Positions 59,446 through 64,000 of a DNA stretch of 64,000 nt are shown piece after piece. Each line of letters starts with the position of its first letter. Within the stretch, counting starts at the first letter, position 1. Where the stretch lies: NCBI RefSeq assembly GCF_005876855.1, contig NZ_QLAE01000003.1:124001-188000 (forward strand), in the 5' to 3' direction. The position numbers and the translations under genes are program-made. The notes beneath the pieces were generated by a model. The model did no database searches and was not told the origin of the DNA. It was given only the letters and a program-made list of their open reading frames with translations. The stretch is from Stutzerimonas nosocomialis. GTDB lineage: Bacteria; Pseudomonadota; Gammaproteobacteria; Pseudomonadales; Pseudomonadaceae.

Positions 59446-60098
59446 TGGCAGTGGCGATTTTCGACCTGGACGAAACCCTGATCGACGGCGACTGCGCCAG
59501 CCTCTGGTCCCATGAAATGGCCAAGATCGGCTGGGTCGATGGCGAATCCTTCCTGCGCAAGGACGCCGAACTGATGGCCGAATACGCCTTCGGCCGCCTG
59601 GCGATGGAGGACTACATGGCCTTCAGCCTGGCGCCGCTGGTGGGGCGCACCGCCGAAGAAGTGGCCCACGTCGTCACGCCCTTCGTCGAGGATGTGATCG
59701 AGCCGCTGATCTACAGCGATGCCATGCGCTGCATCACCGCGCACCGCATGGCCGGCGACCGGATCCTGGTGATTTCCGCCTCGGCGCACTTTCTGGTCAG
59801 CGCCATCGCCGAGCGGCTGGGCATCGACGAGGTGCTGGCGATCGACCTCGAGGAGCGGCACGGCTTCTACAGCGGTGCGACCCGCGGCGTGCTGACCTAC
59901 CGCGAGGGCAAGGTCAGGCGCCTGGAACAATGGCTCGCCGACCAAGGCGAGTCGCTCGCCGGTGCACACTTCTATTCGGACTCCATCAATGACCTGCCGC
60001 TGCTGCAGCGGGTCGATTTCGCCCATGTGGTCAATCCCGACCCGATGCTGGCCGAGCAGGCACAGCACGAAGGCTGGCCGGTCCTGCGCTGGTCGTGA
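59445..60098 (+). CDS. HAD-IB family phosphatase
   Basis: Encodes 217 residues beginning MAVAIFDLDETLIDGD: the first aspartate of DxDxT is the phosphate acceptor. Motif II is VISASAHF (Ser), motif III the lysine in YREGKVRRL, motif IV FYSDSINDLPLL. The cap sits in the motif I-II loop as in SerB and the HAD-IB group. Likely a phosphomonoesterase acting on the product of the upstream hydrolase. It overlaps the ATPase stop by one base and is the last gene of the six-gene operon. Confidence 0.93.
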   Translation: MAVAIFDLDETLIDGDCASLWSHEMAKIGWVDGESFLRKDAELMAEYAFGRLAMEDYMAFSLAPLVGRTAEEVAHVVTPFVEDVIEPLIYSDAMRCITAHRMAGDRILVISASAHFLVSAIAERLGIDEVLAIDLEERHGFYSGATRGVLTYREGKVRRLEQWLADQGESLAGAHFYSDSINDLPLLQRVDFAHVVNPDPMLAEQAQHEGWPVLRWS

Positions 60099-60139
60099 AA
60101 CATTCATAGCTAAAGGGCATATAAACCTGTCCAAACATT

Positions 60140-60154
60140 CTTAGACTGTCTAAG
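60140..60154. promoter_or_regulatory. Perfect 7-1-7 palindrome upstream of the SLC13 permease gene
   Basis: CTTAGACTGTCTAAG is a perfect inverted repeat with one central base, 84 bp upstream of the permease ATG. It sits in the 140-bp gap after the HAD gene and is a candidate operator. No regulator gene is adjacent on this side. Confidence 0.55.
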
Positions 60155-60238
60155 CGTAGCCCTCTATCGTGCGCACCTTGAGTGGTTTCGCCTTGCGCTG
60201 ATACCTCACACGAGATTCCAACGCACTTAAGGATGTCC

Positions 60239-62029
60239 ATGTTCGGTGTTTCGCTGCAGCTGCTGTTCGTCTGCGCCCTGCTGATCTGCGTACTGGTGGC
60301 CTTCATCCGGGAAACCCGCAGCCCCGACGTGGTCGCCGGTATCGCCGTGGCGGCGCTGCTGGTCAGCCAGCTGCTGACGCCAGCCGAGGTGCTGGGGGTG
60401 CTGTCGAACTCGGCGCCCGTCACCATCGCCTGCATGTTCGTGATTTCCGCGGCGCTCGAGCGAACCGGCTGCATCGACGCGCTCGGCAACTGGCTGGGCG
60501 ACCTGGTGGGCACCAGCCCCACCCGCGTGCTCGCCGGCCTGACCATCACGGCCCTGGCCGTCTCGGCCTTCCTGAACAACACCCCGGTGGTGGCCATCCT
60601 CACGCCGGTCGCCATCTCCCTCGCCAAGCGCGCCGGCACCCAGCCCTCGAAACTGCTGATCCCGCTTTCCTACGCCACCATCCTCGGCGGCACCCTGACC
60701 ATCATCGGCACCTCGACCAACATTCTGGTCGACGGCGTGGCGAGAAAGGCCGGCCTCGAACCCTTCGGCATGTTCGAGCTCACCGGAGCCGGCCTGCTGT
60801 TCGCCGCAGCGGGCATGGCCTACATGTTGACGATCGGCAGGCGGCTGCTGCCCGAGCGCGACAGCCTGTCCAAGCAGCTGCGACCGAACCTGGACCGCAC
60901 CTTCATGACCGAGCTGCTGGTGCCGAACGATTCGCCCATGGTCGGCAAGACCCTGGCCGAGGCCAACCTCAACGGCGGCAGCGGCCTGCAGGTGCTCAAG
61001 CTGTTTCGCGATGACCAGCAGATCAGCGAGCCGCCCCACGACACCCTGCTGATGGCCGGCGACCAGTTGGTCATCCACGGCCAGGTCAAGGATGTGGTGG
61101 AACTGCGCGGCAGCGGCCAGTTGAGTTTCAACCGCAACGACGCCTTCCAGACCATCAGCAGCCACGACGTGGTGCTCGCCGAGGCCATCGTCGGCCGTAA
61201 CTCGCGCTACAGCCACCGGCCGATGCGCGACCTCGACCTGACGGCGCGCTATGGCATGGCGGTACTCGCCGTGCACCGCCAGGACGAGAACATCCAGGGC
61301 AACCTGGATGACTTCGAACTGCAGTTCGGCGACGTGATGCTGGTCGAGGGCACTCCGCAGCAGATCAAGCGCTTCGCCGACAACGGCGACCTGATCAGCC
61401 TCAACACCGTGCAGGAACGCGCCTATCGTCGCGAACAGGCGCCGATCGCCATCGTCATCACCCTGGCCGTGATGCTGCTGGCGGCCTTCAAGGTGATGCC
61501 GATCGAGGGCCTGGCGATCATCGGCGCGGTCGCCGTGCTGGCGACCCGCTGCCTGGAGGTGGACGATGCCTACAAGGCGGTGGACTGGAAAATCCTGGCG
61601 CTGATCTTCGGCATGCTGGCGATCAGCATCGCGATGGACAAGGTCGGGCTGGTCGCATTGATCGTGCAGAACGTCATGGGCGTGCTGCCCTGGGCGGGAC
61701 CGCTGCTGATGCTGTCGTTCATCTACCTGCTGACCTCGGTACTGACCGAGCTCCTGTCGAACAACGCGGTGGCGGTACTGGTCACGCCGATCGCCATCGG
61801 CCTGGCGCAACACCTGGGGGTGGACCCGCGCGCCTTCGTGGTCGCGGTGATGTTCGCCGCCAGCGCGAGCTTCGCCACGCCGATCGGCTACCAGACCAAC
61901 ACCTTCGTCTACAACGCCGGCGGCTACCGCTTCGCCGACTTCCTCAAGGTGGGCATCCCCCTCAACCTGCTGCTGTGGCTGGTGGGCACGGCCGTCATTC
62001 CGCTGTTCTGGCCCCTGACGCCGCTCTGA
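60239..62029 (+). CDS. SLC13-family anion permease with two central TrkA-C domains
   Basis: Encodes 596 residues. The AAGGA site at 60228-60232 fits the ATG at 60239 rather than the one at 60233. Membrane helices occupy about 1-205 and 405-590; between them lie two TrkA-C (RCK_C) domains, visible in LVPNDSPMVGKTLAEANL and RYSHRPMRDLDL / GDVMLVEGTPQQIKRF. SLC13-type motifs FLNNTPVVAILTPVA and IIGTSTNILV, repeated as LLSNNAVAVLVTPIA and TPIGYQTNTFVYNAGGY, form the substrate/Na+ sites. Known members carry sulfate, dicarboxylates or related anions; the substrate here is unknown. Confidence 0.93.
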   Translation: MFGVSLQLLFVCALLICVLVAFIRETRSPDVVAGIAVAALLVSQLLTPAEVLGVLSNSAPVTIACMFVISAALERTGCIDALGNWLGDLVGTSPTRVLAGLTITALAVSAFLNNTPVVAILTPVAISLAKRAGTQPSKLLIPLSYATILGGTLTIIGTSTNILVDGVARKAGLEPFGMFELTGAGLLFAAAGMAYMLTIGRRLLPERDSLSKQLRPNLDRTFMTELLVPNDSPMVGKTLAEANLNGGSGLQVLKLFRDDQQISEPPHDTLLMAGDQLVIHGQVKDVVELRGSGQLSFNRNDAFQTISSHDVVLAEAIVGRNSRYSHRPMRDLDLTARYGMAVLAVHRQDENIQGNLDDFELQFGDVMLVEGTPQQIKRFADNGDLISLNTVQERAYRREQAPIAIVITLAVMLLAAFKVMPIEGLAIIGAVAVLATRCLEVDDAYKAVDWKILALIFGMLAISIAMDKVGLVALIVQNVMGVLPWAGPLLMLSFIYLLTSVLTELLSNNAVAVLVTPIAIGLAQHLGVDPRAFVVAVMFAASASFATPIGYQTNTFVYNAGGYRFADFLKVGIPLNLLLWLVGTAVIPLFWPLTPL

Positions 62030-62045
62030 GCGGCGACCCAGCGCG

Positions 62046-62243
62046 TCAACATCGATCGCCGCCGCACAGCAGGCGCTGGATCGCCAGGCGCTCATCCAGC
62101 CCGGTGGGCATGCGCAGCGTGGTCACCGTGCCGTCCGCCAACTGAACGGCGAGCTCGGATTCGAAGTGAATGCCGCGCTCGTCGATCCGCGCATGGGTGA
62201 TGCCATAGGCATTGAGATCGGCCAGCCGACGGGCGACCTTCAT
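62046..62243 (-). CDS. Small conserved-looking soluble protein (65 residues)
   Basis: Encodes 65 residues with no membrane segment: a basic helix MKVARRLADLNAYG, two strands (HARIDERGIHFESELAVQLADG) and RMPTGLDERLAIQRLL. The composition looks like a real small folded protein rather than noise. Its ATG overlaps the TGA of the tiny exported-protein gene upstream (ATGA), so it is probably made by coupling. Family and function are not recognised. Confidence 0.6.
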   Translation of the reverse strand: MKVARRLADLNAYGITHARIDERGIHFESELAVQLADGTVTTLRMPTGLDERLAIQRLLCGGDRC

Positions 62244-62407
62244 TTGGCCTGGCGCGAATCGTCAGCGTGGCGGCTGTCCAGTTGCGCGGTGACGGCGGCA
62301 GGCGCTTGCGCGGCGCCGGCGGGGGCCTTCTGGTGATGCTCGGCGCTGACCACGCTGGCGAACGCGGAAGCAGTGACGAAGCTGGCGATGGCGGCGAAAT
62401 GGTTCAT
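62240..62407 (-). CDS. Tiny exported peptide (55 residues)
   Basis: Encodes 55 residues starting MNHFAAIASFVTASAFA with a likely signal peptide cleaved near ASVVSA (residue 22), then a short Ala/His/Gln-rich mature part with three separate histidines. AGAGGA lies eight bases before the ATG at 62407. Small and easily missed by gene finders, but start, ribosome site, signal peptide and the ATGA junction to the next gene all agree. Function is unknown. Confidence 0.6.
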   Translation of the reverse strand: MNHFAAIASFVTASAFASVVSAEHHQKAPAGAAQAPAAVTAQLDSRHADDSRQAK

Positions 62408-62589
62408 GGCGAAGATCCTCTGTCGAAGCGGGCGAACGGCCCGGTGACTCGATAATCCTCGCGCCCCCGCCAGGGCAGAAGTAAAGGCTGGTTATGGTGA
62501 CTATCGAGATCGCTGATAGAACCGATGCCCGGCCTTGAGATCGGTGCCCGTCATCTCCACATTCACCCCAGCCACCACCGGAGCCCGCC

Positions 62590-63024
62590 ATGAACGATCA
62601 GCTCGTCGTCCCCTGCGCCCAGTGCGCGGGGCTCAACCGCATTCCGGCCGCCCGCCTGGACCAGTCGCCACGTTGCGGGCGCTGCAAACAGCCGGTGCTC
62701 AGCAGCACGCCCTTCACCCTCGAGCAGTCGAACTTCGCCAGCCAGACCAAGGGCGACCTGCCGCTGCTGGTGGATGTCTGGGCCAGCTGGTGCGGCCCCT
62801 GCCGGAGCTTCGCGCCCATCTTCGAGCAGGCCGCAGCTCAGCTGGTCGGGCGCTGTCGCCTGGCCAAGCTCGACAGCGAAGCCAACCCGGCGCTGGCCGG
62901 CCAGCTCGGCATCCGCTCGATTCCGAGCCTGATCCTGTTCAGCGACGGGCGCGAGAAGGCACGCCAAAGCGGAGCGATGCCTCTGCCACAGCTGCTCGCC
63001 TGGCTGCGCCAGCAGGGCATCTGA
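62590..63024 (+). CDS. trxC: Thioredoxin TrxC (thioredoxin 2)
   Basis: Encodes 144 residues. An N-terminal zinc motif (CAQC at 9-12, CGRC at 29-32) precedes the thioredoxin fold with active site WCGPC near residue 67 and the cis-proline loop IRSIPSL. Two CxxC pairs ahead of the fold distinguish Trx2 from Trx1. It reduces disulfides in the cytosol under oxidative stress. A CGGAG site is eight bases upstream. Confidence 0.97.
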   Translation: MNDQLVVPCAQCAGLNRIPAARLDQSPRCGRCKQPVLSSTPFTLEQSNFASQTKGDLPLLVDVWASWCGPCRSFAPIFEQAAAQLVGRCRLAKLDSEANPALAGQLGIRSIPSLILFSDGREKARQSGAMPLPQLLAWLRQQGI

Positions 63025-63157
63025 GCAGGTGCTGGCCATCCCCAAGAAAAATATCCCGATTTGAGAACCACCTGACCAAATAAGGCCTTGACTGCGGAAA
63101 AACAGGCCACTTGACATCATTGACAGTGACCTCTTATCCGGTTATCGCCGCCATCGT

Positions 63158-63186
63158 TTGCCTGGCCCGGATGCCGGCTGGATAAT
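63158..63186 (+). promoter_or_regulatory. Sigma-70 promoter before the ketoacyl synthase gene
   Basis: TTGCCT (63158-63163), a 17-bp spacer and GATAAT (63181-63186) match sigma-70 well, 92 bp before the GTG chosen for the next gene. A second possible -35, TTGACA at 63119-63124, lies upstream. The leader of about 85 nt may hold control signals. Confidence 0.55.
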
Positions 63187-63277
63187 GCCGACCTTTCCCG
63201 GCGGCGATATTTGATGTTACAGGGACGTCAGCGCGCCGTGATTTCAGATGGCTCCCCACGAGCCCGTGAGACGTCGC

Positions 63278-63997
63278 GTGATTTCATTCAACCTCGAGCA
63301 ATGGCAGGCCTGGGCGCCCGGGCTGGAAAGTCCGGCTGACTGGGCGCACTGGGCTGCCGCGCCCTGGCAGCCGGATGCCAGCGAGGCCCAGCCCGACGTC
63401 GCCTTTCTCCCGCCCATGCAGCGACGCCGCATGAGCCGCCTGGCGCGCATGGTCTTCAGTGTCGCGACGCCGCTCGCCGAGGGCCGCCCGGCGATGCCGC
63501 TGGTCTATGCCTCGCGGCATGGGGAGACACCGCGCACCTTCGCCCTGCTCGCCGACCTGGCGCAGCGCGAACCCCTGTCGCCGACCCAGTTCAGCCTCTC
63601 GGTACACAACGCGATCATCGGCCTGTGGTCGATCCTGCGCGGCGACCGCAGCGAGATGACCGCCCTGGCAGCCGAGGGCGACGGGCTCGAGCATGCCGTG
63701 ATGGAAGCCGCCATGCTCCTGGCCGACGGCGCCGACGCGGCACTGGTGGTGATCGCCGAAGATCTCCCGCCGACGTTCTACGAACCCTGGACGGATGACG
63801 TCCGTTTTCCCTATGCCCTGGCCCTGCTGCTGACACCCGGCACCGACTGGACGCTGAGCCTGGGCCAGGCGACCGAGAACCGCTCGCTGCCAGCCCTGCC
63901 CCATGCCCTGCAGCTGATCCGCCTGCTGTCGGGCGAGCAAACCCATGGCCTGCATCACTGGAAGAAGCGCGTATGGAACTGGCAACGGACTCACTGA
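63278..63997 (+). CDS. Beta-ketoacyl synthase chain-length-factor domain protein (probable first aryl-polyene gene)
   Basis: Encodes 239 residues from GTG 63278 (GAG six bases upstream); ATG 63248 would add ten residues but has no ribosome site. The sequence, with QFSLSVHNAIIGLWSILRGDRSEMTALAAEGDGLEHAVMEA and a truncated synthase fold lacking the usual Cys-His-His triad, matches the N-terminal-like ketoacyl synthase domain (PF13723 type). Such a gene typically opens aryl-polyene (APE) clusters, followed by acyltransferase and acyl carrier genes. The window stops three bases after the TGA, so the rest cannot be seen. Confidence 0.82.
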   Translation: MISFNLEQWQAWAPGLESPADWAHWAAAPWQPDASEAQPDVAFLPPMQRRRMSRLARMVFSVATPLAEGRPAMPLVYASRHGETPRTFALLADLAQREPLSPTQFSLSVHNAIIGLWSILRGDRSEMTALAAEGDGLEHAVMEAAMLLADGADAALVVIAEDLPPTFYEPWTDDVRFPYALALLLTPGTDWTLSLGQATENRSLPALPHALQLIRLLSGEQTHGLHHWKKRVWNWQRTH

Positions 63998-64000
63998 AGC

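Overview
The window is chromosomal DNA of a Pseudomonas or very close relative. The evidence is a uniformly GC-rich sequence and long runs of genes in an order I remember from P. aeruginosa: metW-DUF4426-rdgB-hemW, then trmB-thiG-thiS-mtgA-(PA0377-like)-rpoH-ftsX-ftsE-ftsY, two M16 peptidases, rsmD, a YheT-like hydrolase, coaD, ferredoxin and ggt. A zeaxanthin-glucoside (crt) cluster, and what looks like the first gene of an aryl-polyene cluster at the right edge, suggest a yellow-pigmented lineage. The species cannot be settled from the sequence alone.

Layout. 1-2986: end of metW, DUF4426, rdgB, hemW and DUF3392. 2992-8394: a DUF5064 gene divergent from the arginine deiminase operon arcDABC, which has an ANR-type promoter and a strong bidirectional terminator. 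8412-12284: DUF1329, trmB, thiG, thiS and DUF423, all on the minus strand. 12409-15734: mtgA coupled to a CHASE-PAS hybrid histidine kinase. 15670-20467: small anchored protein, rpoH, ftsX, ftsE and ftsY on the minus strand. 20721-27994: M16 pair, rsmD, alpha/beta hydrolase, coaD, ferredoxin and ggt. 28001-36406: rlmJ, then crtZ, crtB-crtI-crtY-crtX-idi(type 2) and divergent crtE, with a perfect 19-nt palindrome between idi and crtE. 36513-45193: acyl-CoA dehydrogenase, nhaP2, mscK-like channel and selO.

45194-53483 is a type VI secretion accessory island: hcp behind a sigma-54 promoter with three related upstream repeats, then vgrG, a 1100-residue VasX-like effector candidate and a membrane partner gene with a sharp AT-rich segment. 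A decayed C-terminal effector remnant follows. No T6SS core genes are present.

53777-60098 is the most interesting unit. A GntR/UTRA regulator is divergent from six tightly packed genes: periplasmic binding protein, cytosolic alkaline-phosphatase-superfamily enzyme, two permeases, ATPase and HAD-IB phosphatase. The promoter region carries a good PhoB box with a correctly spaced -10 and a UTRA-type operator at the predicted start site. This suggests a phosphate-starvation-induced system that imports an organophosphate or phosphonate and removes its phosphorus inside the cell. The window ends with an SLC13-type permease behind a 7-1-7 palindrome, a coupled pair of tiny genes, trxC, and a ketoacyl synthase chain-length-factor gene.
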